From assembly GCA_009886125.1 (NCBI GenBank), contig VFJK01000003.1:1-49766 (forward strand): a stretch of 49,766 nucleotides of DNA, written 5' to 3'. Within the stretch, counting starts at the first letter, position 1, and each line of letters opens with the position of its first letter. This document shows, piece after piece, positions 28,936 to 38,109 of this stretch. The position numbers and the translations under genes were made by a program. Source of the stretch: Geobacter sp. (GTDB taxonomy: Bacteria > Desulfobacterota > Desulfuromonadia > Geobacterales > DSM-12255). Below the pieces are notes generated by a model, which saw only the letters and a list, made by a program, of their open reading frames with translations, was not told the origin of the DNA and searched no databases.

Positions 28936-29610
28936 ATGTTTTTGAAAATTGTTGACGTCGTATCATCACTTGGTCTTGATGAGAAAACAGTCCTTGGCTG
29001 GATAAAGAAAAAGGGCCTGCCGGCACATCAGGTGAATGGACGGTATCAGATCAATCAGGTTGACCTGCTGGAGTGGGCTACTGACAATGGAATAACAATC
29101 CCTCCGCAGATGTTTGCGGTTCCTGATTCTGAAGACAAGCTCCCCCTGCTTTCCGGAGCACTTGTCAGGGGGGGCATCAACTTCGACGTGCCTGGAGACG
29201 ATTTGCAGTCGGCGCTGAGGAGCGTTGTGGAACGTCTGCCGCTGCCCGAGCATATGGATCAGGATTTTCTCTTCCAGACCCTGCTTGCCAGGGAAGCTCT
29301 GGGAAGCACCGCCATCGGCCACGGCATTGCCATCCCTCATGTGCGAAACCCGATACTATCACAAGCTCAGGACCCTGCCGTCAGCCTCTGTTTTCTCAGA
29401 AAGCCGATCGACTTCCATGCGCTTGATGACAAGCCGGTTCATATTCTCTTTACCCTGATTACCCCCAACGTTAAAGTCCATCTGCATATGCTGGCCAGAT
29501 TGTCCTATATGCTTCATGAACAACGATTTATGGAACTGCTCAACAGCACCCCTGGCACAGATGAGATCATTGCCATGGTGACGGAGTTGGAGGATCGTAT
29601 CAGGAGGTAA
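28936..29610 (+). CDS. HTH-PTS EIIA(Ntr)-like regulator
   Basis: Residues 1-55 form an excisionase/MerR-type helix-turn-helix (VVSSLGLDEKTVLGWIKKKGLPAHQVNGRYQI). A linker leads to a PTS EIIA type-2 domain at about residues 75-224. The phosphorylatable His is in HGIAIPHVRNP, and the substrate-binding loop and RLSYMLHEQRFMELL helix are present. Such proteins take phosphate from a PTS-Ntr chain and act as regulators rather than sugar transporters; DNA binding is inferred. It is the first gene of the cluster, only six bases before the next gene, so it probably controls the membrane complex or is controlled with it. Confidence 0.82.
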   Translation: MFLKIVDVVSSLGLDEKTVLGWIKKKGLPAHQVNGRYQINQVDLLEWATDNGITIPPQMFAVPDSEDKLPLLSGALVRGGINFDVPGDDLQSALRSVVERLPLPEHMDQDFLFQTLLAREALGSTAIGHGIAIPHVRNPILSQAQDPAVSLCFLRKPIDFHALDDKPVHILFTLITPNVKVHLHMLARLSYMLHEQRFMELLNSTPGTDEIIAMVTELEDRIRR

Positions 29611-29616
29611 CAGATC

Positions 29617-31620
29617 ATGATCGGAGAAGTTTTCTCCTCTGGAACAATCCTTATCATTGCAACCATCTGTGCCGCACTCTCCGGACTGCCCATGATAGTG
29701 CCCCGTGTTCCGGCTGTGACGGGGCAGGTAGTTTCAATAGTACTTATGCTGATTGCTGCGCTGGCAGGAATCGGCGCTGCAATCACTGTGCTTGTCACGG
29801 GTCGTGCCGAGCTTTTTGTGATCCCCTGGACCCTCCCCTTCGACAACTGTGTATTAGGAGTCGATCCCCTCTCTGCCTGGTTTCTGCTGCCGATCTTTCT
29901 GATCCCCGGATGTGCTGCCCTTTATGCCCGGACATACTGGCATGCCAGGCACAACCCGGCTAATGTCCGTAAAATGACCTTCTTTTTTGGCTTGCTGACC
30001 GGCGCCATGAGCGCTGTCGTTCTTGCCCGCGACAGTATCTCGTTCCTGTTTGCCTGGGAGATCATGGCGACAGCGGCCTATTTCCTGGTCTCGACCGAGG
30101 ACCAGAAGAAGGAAGTCAAAGAAGCCGGAACGCTTTACATGATAACCACCCATATCGGCACGTTGGGACTGTTCGCCCTCTTTCCGCTGCTGAATCTGTA
30201 TACCGGTTCCTGGCTTTTTCCGGCCGCCGCTTCGCTGAATGCTTCTTCACCCATTGCAACAGCGCTGTTTCTTACCGCTCTTTTCGGTTTCGGGATGAAG
30301 GCGGGGATCATGCCGTTACACATCTGGCTCCCTTCAGCTCACGCCAGTGCCCCCAGTCACGTCTCAGCTGCCATGTCGGGAGTCATCCTCAAGGTTGGTA
30401 TCTACGGACTTGTCCGGACCCTTACGTTCTTCCACGGCGTACCGCTCTGGTGGGGCTGTTTCGTGCTCCTTCTGGGGGTAGTTTCCGGCGTTGTCGGGGT
30501 AGCTTTTGCCATCGGGCAGCACGATCTGAAGCGGCTATTGGCATATCACAGCATAGAAAATATCGGTATCATCTTTATGGGGATTGGTGTTGCGCTGGTC
30601 GGTCAAACTACCGGTTCATCTGCCATGATGATGCTCGGCATGGCTGGGGCGCTACTGCACGTTCTAAATCACGCTACCTTCAAGGCGCTCCTTTTTCTCG
30701 GCGCAGGATCGGTCATCCATGCCAGCGGCACTCGCGAAATCGACCAGTTAGGGGGCGTTGCCCGCCGTCTGCCCTATACGGCGCTCCTGTTTGGAGTCGG
30801 TGCAGTGGCGATCTGCGGACTGCCGCCCCTCAACGGTTTTATCAGTGAATTCCTTATTTATCTCGGTTTTTTCAGAGGGGTCCAGGGCACAGGGATTGCC
30901 GCCGCTGCAACTGCCCTGGCAGCTCCTGCTCTTGCTATGGTCGGTGGTCTGGCAGTGGCCTGTTTTGTCAAGGTCTACGGGATCGTTTTTCTGGGTGTTC
31001 CGCGTAGCGAAGAGCATGCCGGTGGGCATGAGGCCACCTGGCAGATGCTGATGCCCATGACGCTGTTGGCTATGCTCTGCGCTGTTATTGGACTTGCTCC
31101 CGGTCTCTTGGAAGGTGCGTTGCAGCAGGCCAGCATGACGGCAATGCCGGCAATTCTACAAAAAGGAGTGCAGCCTCTGGCTGCACTGGTGCCTCTGCCG
31201 CTACTTACGATAATGGGGATCACTCTGCTTATGCTGCTGGCATTGTTATATTTCTGGTACCGATATCGGCTGACAACTTCACCGGTGGGAGAAACAGTCA
31301 CCTGGGGGTGCGGTTATCAGCGGCCACTTGCGCGAATGCAGTACAGTGCATCATCTTTCGCTCAGATGTTGACCGGACTCTTTGCCTTTGTTCTCAAACC
31401 GCAGGCTCATAGGCCGCGCATCGCGGGGATATTTCCTCGTCGCACCAGTTTTCAGAGTCACGTTCCTGAGTCCTTACTGGAATTGGTGTATATTCCTGCT
31501 CTTGAACGCTTCTATGAACGCTTTATTCCGATTCGCAAATTGCAGAACGGAATCCTGCAGCAGTATGTACTGTATTATCTCATTACCTTGATTGTGCTGT
31601 TCTTGAGCGACAACTTCTAA
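29617..31620 (+). CDS. HyfB/NuoL-like proton-channel subunit, copy 1
   Basis: The 667-residue protein is a polytopic antiporter-like subunit of the Complex I / group-4 hydrogenase superfamily, with about 14-16 membrane spans. The conserved proton-path residues are in place: a membrane Glu in AWEIMATAAYF and a Lys in [27 protein letters not shown]. The broken-helix region LKRLLAYHSIENIG follows. The C-terminal part ends with [17 protein letters not shown], a HyfB/HycC-type feature. It starts six bases after the regulator. The best comparison is HyfB/HycC; it is a clear paralogue of the gene at 32994. Confidence 0.88.
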   Translation: MIGEVFSSGTILIIATICAALSGLPMIVPRVPAVTGQVVSIVLMLIAALAGIGAAITVLVTGRAELFVIPWTLPFDNCVLGVDPLSAWFLLPIFLIPGCAALYARTYWHARHNPANVRKMTFFFGLLTGAMSAVVLARDSISFLFAWEIMATAAYFLVSTEDQKKEVKEAGTLYMITTHIGTLGLFALFPLLNLYTGSWLFPAAASLNASSPIATALFLTALFGFGMKAGIMPLHIWLPSAHASAPSHVSAAMSGVILKVGIYGLVRTLTFFHGVPLWWGCFVLLLGVVSGVVGVAFAIGQHDLKRLLAYHSIENIGIIFMGIGVALVGQTTGSSAMMMLGMAGALLHVLNHATFKALLFLGAGSVIHASGTREIDQLGGVARRLPYTALLFGVGAVAICGLPPLNGFISEFLIYLGFFRGVQGTGIAAAATALAAPALAMVGGLAVACFVKVYGIVFLGVPRSEEHAGGHEATWQMLMPMTLLAMLCAVIGLAPGLLEGALQQASMTAMPAILQKGVQPLAALVPLPLLTIMGITLLMLLALLYFWYRYRLTTSPVGETVTWGCGYQRPLARMQYSASSFAQMLTGLFAFVLKPQAHRPRIAGIFPRRTSFQSHVPESLLELVYIPALERFYERFIPIRKLQNGILQQYVLYYLITLIVLFLSDNF

Positions 31621-31689
31621 CTATTCAAATATGCCAGAGCATACAGTTATCCAAAAGTTGCGCAGTTCATATCTTCAGGAGGCAGCGCC

Positions 31690-32772
31690 ATGAGCCCGAC
31701 AGGCAATATTAATGAGCAACCAATAGCGAGCCGCATAAACTGGGTTTTAGATCTGGCGCAAAGATACTCGGCTGAGTTCTGTTCCCCGGAGGCCTTCCTG
31801 GCCAGAGAGCGGTACCTTGCGCTGCATCCGACAGCCATTGCCGTTATGAAATGTATGGACGGCCGCATCAACATCCCGGTAGCGACAAAAACACCCCCCG
31901 GAATTATTCAGCCCTTCCGTAACCTTGGAGGAATGTTTGATATGGGCTGGCCCCATCTTGGTGAGGTGCTGGCCCAGTATGTTCAACGCATGATGAGAAG
32001 TGGCCGGCGGGTCCTGATTCTGATCACCTACCACTTTTCACGCGGTGATGTCCACCGGGGCTGTTCCGGCTTCGGCTGCGATACTGACGCGGCGATAGCC
32101 CACACTCAACAGATTCAGAGGCAAATGGAGGCTATTTTCGGTGCTGCACACGACAGCGTCTACCCACTTATATGCGGCTTCGAAACTGACGAGGATGCAC
32201 TGCTGCTGCACAGTTCAGATGGCAGGATTCTGGATCTGTCTGCCGACATATCAGTAGATCAGCTTAGCGCAGAGCTGGCGCAGCGTTTCTATGACATGCC
32301 CAACGAGATGCGGAGTGACCTTCTGCCGCTGCTGGCTGGCAATCTTTCCCACATCGAGAGATTGCGTCAGGAGCGTCGTGCTCTTATTGTTGAACACCGT
32401 GAATGGATGATTTGTCTGGGACGTGGGTTCGACTTCCTTCATACCCCCAATCTGGCATTGATCATAGGGCCATACAGTCCCAACCTTTCCGATCCGATCC
32501 GTAAGGCTGCGTCAATCATTGAAAGCAATATGGCAGCCGGGAGGATTCCCGACGACGGGTTTCTGCTGCTTGCTTCAGTACCGTATGACGAAATAGGGGT
32601 TGACCGTGCCCGTGCAGAGATGAAATCACATTTCCTTTCCATGTTTGCTGCCGAAGTGATAGAGCGGGAGTTTCCTGATCTGGCCGGGAAAATGATCCGG
32701 AGGACTGCGGTCCTCGACTGGAATTCACGCAGGATCGAGGCGCTCTCTGAGCCGGGCGGCGTCAGCTTTTGA
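31690..32772 (+). CDS. CsoSCA-like (carboxysome-shell type) beta-carbonic anhydrase
   Basis: The 360-residue protein carries the beta-class carbonic anhydrase core: CMDGR at 55-59 gives the zinc Cys and the catalytic Asp-Arg pair, FRNLGG follows, and TYHFSRGDVHRGCSGFGC holds H115, H122 and C125. The YHFS-to-GC spacing and a later GFETDEDALLLH segment resemble the carboxysomal CsoSCA enzyme, where zinc is bound by Cys, His and Cys. The C-terminal half lacks a second CxDxR site. No carboxysome shell or RuBisCO gene is in the window. It lies between two HyfB-like genes in a probable energy-converting operon. The fold call is fairly firm; CO2 hydration activity is inferred. Confidence 0.72.
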   Translation: MSPTGNINEQPIASRINWVLDLAQRYSAEFCSPEAFLARERYLALHPTAIAVMKCMDGRINIPVATKTPPGIIQPFRNLGGMFDMGWPHLGEVLAQYVQRMMRSGRRVLILITYHFSRGDVHRGCSGFGCDTDAAIAHTQQIQRQMEAIFGAAHDSVYPLICGFETDEDALLLHSSDGRILDLSADISVDQLSAELAQRFYDMPNEMRSDLLPLLAGNLSHIERLRQERRALIVEHREWMICLGRGFDFLHTPNLALIIGPYSPNLSDPIRKAASIIESNMAAGRIPDDGFLLLASVPYDEIGVDRARAEMKSHFLSMFAAEVIEREFPDLAGKMIRRTAVLDWNSRRIEALSEPGGVSF

Positions 32773-32889
32773 AAGCGCCTGATGAGTGCATCTCACACCG
32801 TTCCATCGGGGAATAGAAAAACCTGTATGAAAAATTGTGCGGCACCGCTTAAGTTGCAAAATAGCTGCTCAAAAAATAACAGTTTTCTA

Positions 32890-32918
32890 TTGACACACAT
32901 ATAGCTCAGGTTCACTAT
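32890..32918 (+). promoter_or_regulatory. Possible internal promoter before HyfB-like copy 2
   Basis: TTGACA (32890-32895) is perfect, but the -10 region CACTAT (32913-32918) at 17 bases is poor. It lies in the 221-base gap after the carbonic-anhydrase gene, the largest gap in the cluster. Confidence 0.35.
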
Positions 32919-32993
32919 CTAGTGGCGTTGGCGGATAGTCAGGCCGTTCATTTCGCTTCCTCATTAGCCATTCATCCCAAGGAGTCAATTTCG

Positions 32994-34988
32994 ATGTATT
33001 CTGCTCTGCAGGATGTGTGTGATCCTGCAATCGTGGCGATAATCGCCGCGCTATTTATCGGCTCAGCCGGCATCCCCGGTCTTTTCCTCAGGCCCGGTCC
33101 CGGACAGATGATCGCCACCGTTACGACGATACTGGCATCACTGGCCGGTCTTCCTGCAGCGTTGGCTCTTCTTTTTGCCCCTGCGACGTCGACCTTTGTC
33201 CTTGCCTGGGAGCTGCCGTTCGGCCCGTGTGAACTGGCAATAGATCCGTTGTCCGCCTTCTTTCTGCTGCCCATCTTTCTTGTCACTGCTACAGGCTCCC
33301 TGTTTGCCCTTGGTTACTGGCCGGCAGCCACTCATCGTTCCACTGAAAGAGGCCTGACGTTCTTCTACGGTCTCCTGGCCTCGTCAATGGCACTCCTGGT
33401 CATGGCCCGCAACGGTGTATTCTTCCTGATGGTCTGGGAGGTTATGGCTCTTTCCGCTTACTTCCTTCTGGTTACGGAGCACGGACGTGAGGATGTCCGG
33501 CGCGCCGGGACGGTCTACCTGATCGCCACCCATACCGGCAGTGCAGCCCTGTTTGTCTTTTTCTCTCTTTTAGCCGGCCAGACCGGCTCGTTTCTCCTGC
33601 CGGCCAGCGGCTCACTTTCGGCGCTTCCGCCTGTTGCACTGGCCATTGGCTTGACCGCATTTGCCGGTTTCGGTGCTAAGGCCGGTATCATGCCGCTACA
33701 TATCTGGCTCCCCTCGGCACATGCCAATGCCCCGAGCCACGTCTCGGCTATGATGTCCGGCGTCATGCTGAAGATGGGGCTCTACGGAATATTCCGCACT
33801 CTGACTTTTTTCCACGATCCTCCGCTTGTATGGGGTGCATTCCTGACCGTGACCGGCATCACTTCAGCCCTTCTGGGGATCGCTTTTGCAGTTGCCCAGC
33901 GTGATCTGAAGCGGCTGCTGGCCTGCAGCAGCATCGAAAATATCGGTATCATAACTACCGGCCTCGGTGTTGCCATGCTCGGAGTCTCCAGCCACAACCC
34001 ACCTCTGGCTTATCTGGGGATGGCGGGTGCTCTGCTGCATATCCTCAACCATAGTTTTTTCAAACCGCTCCTCTTTCTCGGCTCCGGGGTCATCATTCAC
34101 GCCACCGGTACCCGGGAGATGAATCTGATGGGGGGACTCGGTAAAGAGATGCCTCGCACGGCACTCCTTTTTCTGGTCGGCTCGGTTGCTATCTGCGGCA
34201 TTCCACCCTTGAACGGCTTTGTCAGTGAATTTCTGCTGTATCTCGGCTTCTTTTCACAGCTGCAGGCGACAAGCATGCCGTATATCGTGCTGCTGGCGCC
34301 TTTACTGGCGCTTGTCGGCGGGTTGGCGATGATCGCATTTACCAAGCTGTACAGCTCGGTCTTCCTCGGTGCAGCACGGAAACCCGGGGCAACTCATCCA
34401 CACGAAGCCGCTCTGACGATGCTCCTGCCGATGGGCATTTTTGCCCTGCTCTGCCTGACCATCGGACTGGCGCCGCAGCTTGCCCAGCGGCTGGTTTCAC
34501 CTGCCCTGGCGGCATTCATGCCGGCGATGGCACGGTCAATAGATCCGGCTGAATATATGTCGATCCTGGGAAGGCTTTCACTGTTCGCGATTTTGCTTCT
34601 GCTGGTCGCGTTTCTGCTCACTCTCTTCTTGCGGTGGCGTCTCCGGCAGTCCGAAGTTACTGCGGCGCCGACCTGGGGCTGCGGTTACCAGCGGGCTACG
34701 GCGCGGATGGAGTATACTGCCACCGCGTTTTCCGAACTCGCTGTTTCGGTTTTTAACGGGATCATACGACAGCGGATCGAACGACCTGCCTTGACAGGGA
34801 TATTCCCCTCTGCGGCACGTTGTAATGATCTGCCGACGGAAACAGTTCTCGATCGGATCATTGTGCCGCTGTTTAACCTTGCCGGTCCGTCGTTTGCCTT
34901 TTTACGGCGACTCCAGCACGGCCAGATGCATGTCTACATGCTCTATATCTTTGTCACACTGTTTATTCTGATGCTCTGGGCACATTGA
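32994..34988 (+). CDS. HyfB/NuoL-like proton-channel subunit, copy 2
   Basis: This second antiporter-like subunit matches the copy at 29617 along its length. The Glu segment [19 protein letters not shown], the Lys segment [58 protein letters not shown] and the C-terminal [17 protein letters not shown] are all shared. ATG 32994 has AAGGAG nine bases upstream and gives 664 residues; an upstream GTG at 32922 adds residues that do not look like a membrane start. With the HyfF-like gene this makes three antiporter-like subunits in one cluster. Confidence 0.88.
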   Translation: MYSALQDVCDPAIVAIIAALFIGSAGIPGLFLRPGPGQMIATVTTILASLAGLPAALALLFAPATSTFVLAWELPFGPCELAIDPLSAFFLLPIFLVTATGSLFALGYWPAATHRSTERGLTFFYGLLASSMALLVMARNGVFFLMVWEVMALSAYFLLVTEHGREDVRRAGTVYLIATHTGSAALFVFFSLLAGQTGSFLLPASGSLSALPPVALAIGLTAFAGFGAKAGIMPLHIWLPSAHANAPSHVSAMMSGVMLKMGLYGIFRTLTFFHDPPLVWGAFLTVTGITSALLGIAFAVAQRDLKRLLACSSIENIGIITTGLGVAMLGVSSHNPPLAYLGMAGALLHILNHSFFKPLLFLGSGVIIHATGTREMNLMGGLGKEMPRTALLFLVGSVAICGIPPLNGFVSEFLLYLGFFSQLQATSMPYIVLLAPLLALVGGLAMIAFTKLYSSVFLGAARKPGATHPHEAALTMLLPMGIFALLCLTIGLAPQLAQRLVSPALAAFMPAMARSIDPAEYMSILGRLSLFAILLLLVAFLLTLFLRWRLRQSEVTAAPTWGCGYQRATARMEYTATAFSELAVSVFNGIIRQRIERPALTGIFPSAARCNDLPTETVLDRIIVPLFNLAGPSFAFLRRLQHGQMHVYMLYIFVTLFILMLWAH

Positions 34989-34999
34989 AAAATGCAAAT

Positions 35000-35107
35000 T
35001 ATGAATTTAGAATTATGAATGTTGAAATAACATCAAAGGCCTCCATAAGGTACGTGGCAAGCCATGTCGGCTTTTCATTCATAATTCAACATTCATAATT
35101 CATAATT
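35000..35107. repeat. AT-rich inverted repeat between membrane-subunit genes
   Basis: GAATTATGAATGTTGAA (35010-35026) and TTCAACATTCATAATTC (35085-35101) are perfect 17-base inverted repeats, and the motif AATTATGAAT is also repeated directly on both sides. The 58 bases between arms contain a small GCC/GGC hairpin. It fills most of the 128-base gap and resembles dispersed AT-rich palindromes seen in other bacterial genomes. Confidence 0.65.
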
Positions 35108-35116
35108 GAGGTATAT

Positions 35117-36025
35117 ATGACAAACATCCTCATCCATCTGCTTCTGGCCATCTTCATGCCGCCGCTCTTATTGGGGGTGATCGGCAAGACCAAGGCTGCC
35201 TTTGCCGGCAGGATCGGCGCGCCCTTTCTCCAGCCGTATTACGACATCTTCCGCTTGCTGCGCAAAGGGACGGTCTTCAGCACCACGACGACCTGGATAT
35301 TCCGGGCCGGGCCGATCGTCTCCCTGGCGACAACTGCGGTCGCCGCGCTCCTGATCCCGTTCGGTGCTCATCCGGCACCCATTTCCTTTCAGGGAGACAT
35401 GATCCTCTACGCCTACCTGTTTGCCCTTGGGCGGTTTTTTACGATGGCAGCAGCCCTTGATACCGGCTCCAGCTTCGAGGGGATGGGGTCGGCCCGTGAA
35501 GCGACCTACTCCTGCCTGGCTGAACCGACCCTCTTTTTTGCGTTGATCACCCTGTCACGGCTTTCCGGCTCCTATTCACTCTCTGCGATGCTGATCAAAG
35601 TCAGCTCATCGATCTGGCTGGAAGCCGGAGCTGCCTTGATCCTGCTTGTGGGAGGCATGTTCATCGTCCTGCTGGTTGAAAACTGCCGGATCCCGTTTGA
35701 CGATCCGAACACACACCTGGAGTTGACCATGATTCATGAGGTGATGGTGCTTGACCACAGTGGCCCGGCATTTGGCCTGATCCAGTACGGCGCAAGCCTC
35801 AAACTGTTTGTGCTGGGAGCATTTTTTGTCCATCTGGCACTTCCGTATGCGACCGGCACCCCTTCTGTCGACTGGTTGCTTTTCATAATCTCCATGCTCG
35901 AACTGGCCGTTATTATCGGCACGGTCGAGTCAGTCATGGCTCGCCTCAGACTGGTGCGGATCCCACAACTGCTGGTAGCTGCCACTATCCTGGCGGCATT
36001 TTCCACACTGCTGGTCATCAGGTGA
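35117..36025 (+). CDS. HyfC/HycD-like membrane subunit (NuoH family)
   Basis: The 302-residue protein is the NuoH-like membrane subunit that contacts the hydrophilic arm and forms the quinone- or ferredoxin-side entry of the proton path. Family segments include FAGRIGAPFLQPYYDIFRLLRKG, an Arg/Glu-bearing loop SSFEGMGSAREATYSCLAEP, and ENCRIPFDDPNTHLELTMIHEVMVLDHSGP, which is highly characteristic of group-4 hydrogenases. About eight membrane spans are visible. It follows the repeat element and precedes the HyfE-like gene by four bases. Confidence 0.9.
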   Translation: MTNILIHLLLAIFMPPLLLGVIGKTKAAFAGRIGAPFLQPYYDIFRLLRKGTVFSTTTTWIFRAGPIVSLATTAVAALLIPFGAHPAPISFQGDMILYAYLFALGRFFTMAAALDTGSSFEGMGSAREATYSCLAEPTLFFALITLSRLSGSYSLSAMLIKVSSSIWLEAGAALILLVGGMFIVLLVENCRIPFDDPNTHLELTMIHEVMVLDHSGPAFGLIQYGASLKLFVLGAFFVHLALPYATGTPSVDWLLFIISMLELAVIIGTVESVMARLRLVRIPQLLVAATILAAFSTLLVIR

Positions 36026-36029
36026 CCCT

Positions 36030-36671
36030 ATGATAACCATTGCCGATCAATTACTGGTGCTTGTCCTGCTGATCAACTTCATTTCCCTGGGGACGAGCCG
36101 CCTGATGTTCTCTATCCGGGCTGTTGCCGCGCAAGGCGTCATCCTGGGGATACTCCCGGGGCTCATCCACCCCTTTTCCTGGCATCTGGTCGGGATTACC
36201 GCCGGCATAATCGCTATCAAGGGGTTTATTATCCCGCTGCTGCTCAATCGCGCCGTCCGTTCGGCCGAGATCAAGCGCGAGGTGGAACCTTTTCTCGGTT
36301 ATGTCCCCACCCTGCTGCTGGGAGCGCTCTTTACCGCGCTTTCCTTCGGTTTTGCCAGTAAACTGCCGCTCCTTCCCGAACACCAGCATTATATGTTCGT
36401 GCCTGCATCCATTGCGACGCTTATGGCCGGATTCCTGATCCTGACGACACGCCGAAAGGCTATTTCCCAGGTCATCGGTTATCTGGTGCTGGAAAACGGC
36501 ATCTTCATATTCGGCCTGCTGCTGGCCGATGCCATGCCGATCATGGTCGAGGCTGGAGCTCTCCTTGACCTCCTCGTAGGCACTTTTGTCATGGGAATCG
36601 TAATCAACCACATCAGTCGTGAGTTTTCCTCGCTGGATACTTCACGGCTGACCTCTCTGAAAGAGGAGTAG
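36030..36671 (+). CDS. HyfE-like hydrogenase-4 membrane subunit
   Basis: The 213-residue protein has about six to seven membrane spans and the HyfE pattern, with a NuoK-like C-terminal part: VIGYLVLENGIFIFGLLLADAMPIMVEAGALLDLLVGTFV, including a buried Glu in the ENG segment. N-terminal spans contain LVLLINFISLGTSRL. It sits 4 bases after the HyfC-like gene and 4 bases before the HyfF-like gene, so the three are tightly coupled. Confidence 0.85.
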   Translation: MITIADQLLVLVLLINFISLGTSRLMFSIRAVAAQGVILGILPGLIHPFSWHLVGITAGIIAIKGFIIPLLLNRAVRSAEIKREVEPFLGYVPTLLLGALFTALSFGFASKLPLLPEHQHYMFVPASIATLMAGFLILTTRRKAISQVIGYLVLENGIFIFGLLLADAMPIMVEAGALLDLLVGTFVMGIVINHISREFSSLDTSRLTSLKEE

Positions 36672-36675
36672 TTAC

Positions 36676-38109
36676 ATGCTTGCTGCCCTGATATTTCTGC
36701 CGCTCATCGGCGCTTTAGCGACCTGGCTGATCCGTTCCGATCATCTGCGTCCCATGGTATTGTCTCTTTTTGCCCTGGGGCATCTGGGCATAACTTTTCT
36801 GCTTTTGATAGATACCCCGCCTGAGTCTTTAGGCGGCTGGTTTCATCTGGATGCCCTCGGCAAGATCGTCCTTTTGAGCACCAGCATCCTCTTCCTGTTT
36901 TGTGCCGTCTACTCGATCGGTTACCTGGCGTATCGCCAGGAGCGCTCGAACCGGGTGCTCTGTGTCGGTCTGCTCATCTGCCTGTCTGCCGCCTCGATGG
37001 TGACCATCACCCACCATCTGGGACTCATGTGGGTGGCTCTGGAGACCACGACCATCTCCATGGCGCCACTGATCTATTTCAATCGGAATGCCCGCTCGAT
37101 CGAAGCGACCTGGAAATATCTGCTGATCTGTTCCGTCGGGGTTGCCCTGGCCTTGATAGGGCTCTATTTTCTTGCCTACGCCACTATTGTAGCCAAGGTA
37201 GAGCCGTCACTGCTGCTGGACGACCTGATGCGCGATGCTGGCCAGCTCTCCTCCGGCTGGGTGCATGCCGCATTTGTCTTTCTGCTGGTCGGATTTGGTT
37301 CCAAGATGGGGCTGGCTCCGCTTCATACCTGGAAACCGGATGCGTACGGCGAGGCACCGGGACTGGTCGGCGCCATGCTGGCAGGTGGCTTGGTAAATCT
37401 GGCATTTCTAGCCCTGCTGCGCGTGTATCAGCTCTGTCTTGCCACGCAGGAGATCGCGTTTTTTCAGAATGCACTGGTTGTCATGGGTCTGATCTCCATG
37501 CTCTTTGCTGCTGTCTTTATGGCTCGTCAGGCAGACTTCAAGCGGATGCTTGCCTATTCGAGTGTCGAGCATGTCGGTATCATGGCGGTTGCGCTCGGTA
37601 TCGGCGGCAAAGCGATCTTCGGCGCGCTCTTTCATATCCTGGCAAACGGCCTGACCAAAGGAGTTCTGTTCCTCTCTTCCGGCAATATTCATCGGTCCTA
37701 CAACAGTAAGAGCACCGATCACGTACGTGGCGCCCTGCGCCGTCTCCCCTGGTCCGGCGGGTTGTTCCTGGCCGGATTCATCGCCATTACCGGAGCTCCT
37801 CCGTTTGCACCCTTTATCAGTGAATTCACCATCGTCAGCAGCGCTTTTATTCAAGGGCGGATGCTTGTCGGGGCGCTCTTTCTGATCTCGCTGGCAATCA
37901 TCTTTATCGGCATGGCGCTGACGGTCCTGCCGATGGTAATGGGGGATATCCCGGAGGAGAGCGAAAAGACCTCGTATCGTGACTCCTTTTTGACAGTCGG
38001 CCCGCCGCTGGTCCTGCTGCTCCTGGTTTTCCTGCTGGGTGTCTGGATCCCGCAGCCCCTGATGGACCTCCTTCGCGAGGGAGCCGCCTTGCTGGAGGTG
38101 CCGAAATGA
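36676..38109 (+). CDS. HyfF-like proton-channel subunit (NuoM/NuoN family)
   Basis: The 477-residue protein is the third antiporter-like subunit. The span MWVALETTTISMAPLIYF carries the conserved Glu, FGSKMGLAPLHTWKPDAYGEAPG carries the Lys and is the typical HyfF form, and FKRMLAYSSVEHVGIMAVALGIGG follows. About 13-14 membrane spans fit the length. It overlaps the large-subunit gene by four bases (ATGA). Confidence 0.9.
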   Translation: MLAALIFLPLIGALATWLIRSDHLRPMVLSLFALGHLGITFLLLIDTPPESLGGWFHLDALGKIVLLSTSILFLFCAVYSIGYLAYRQERSNRVLCVGLLICLSAASMVTITHHLGLMWVALETTTISMAPLIYFNRNARSIEATWKYLLICSVGVALALIGLYFLAYATIVAKVEPSLLLDDLMRDAGQLSSGWVHAAFVFLLVGFGSKMGLAPLHTWKPDAYGEAPGLVGAMLAGGLVNLAFLALLRVYQLCLATQEIAFFQNALVVMGLISMLFAAVFMARQADFKRMLAYSSVEHVGIMAVALGIGGKAIFGALFHILANGLTKGVLFLSSGNIHRSYNSKSTDHVRGALRRLPWSGGLFLAGFIAITGAPPFAPFISEFTIVSSAFIQGRMLVGALFLISLAIIFIGMALTVLPMVMGDIPEESEKTSYRDSFLTVGPPLVLLLLVFLLGVWIPQPLMDLLREGAALLEVPK

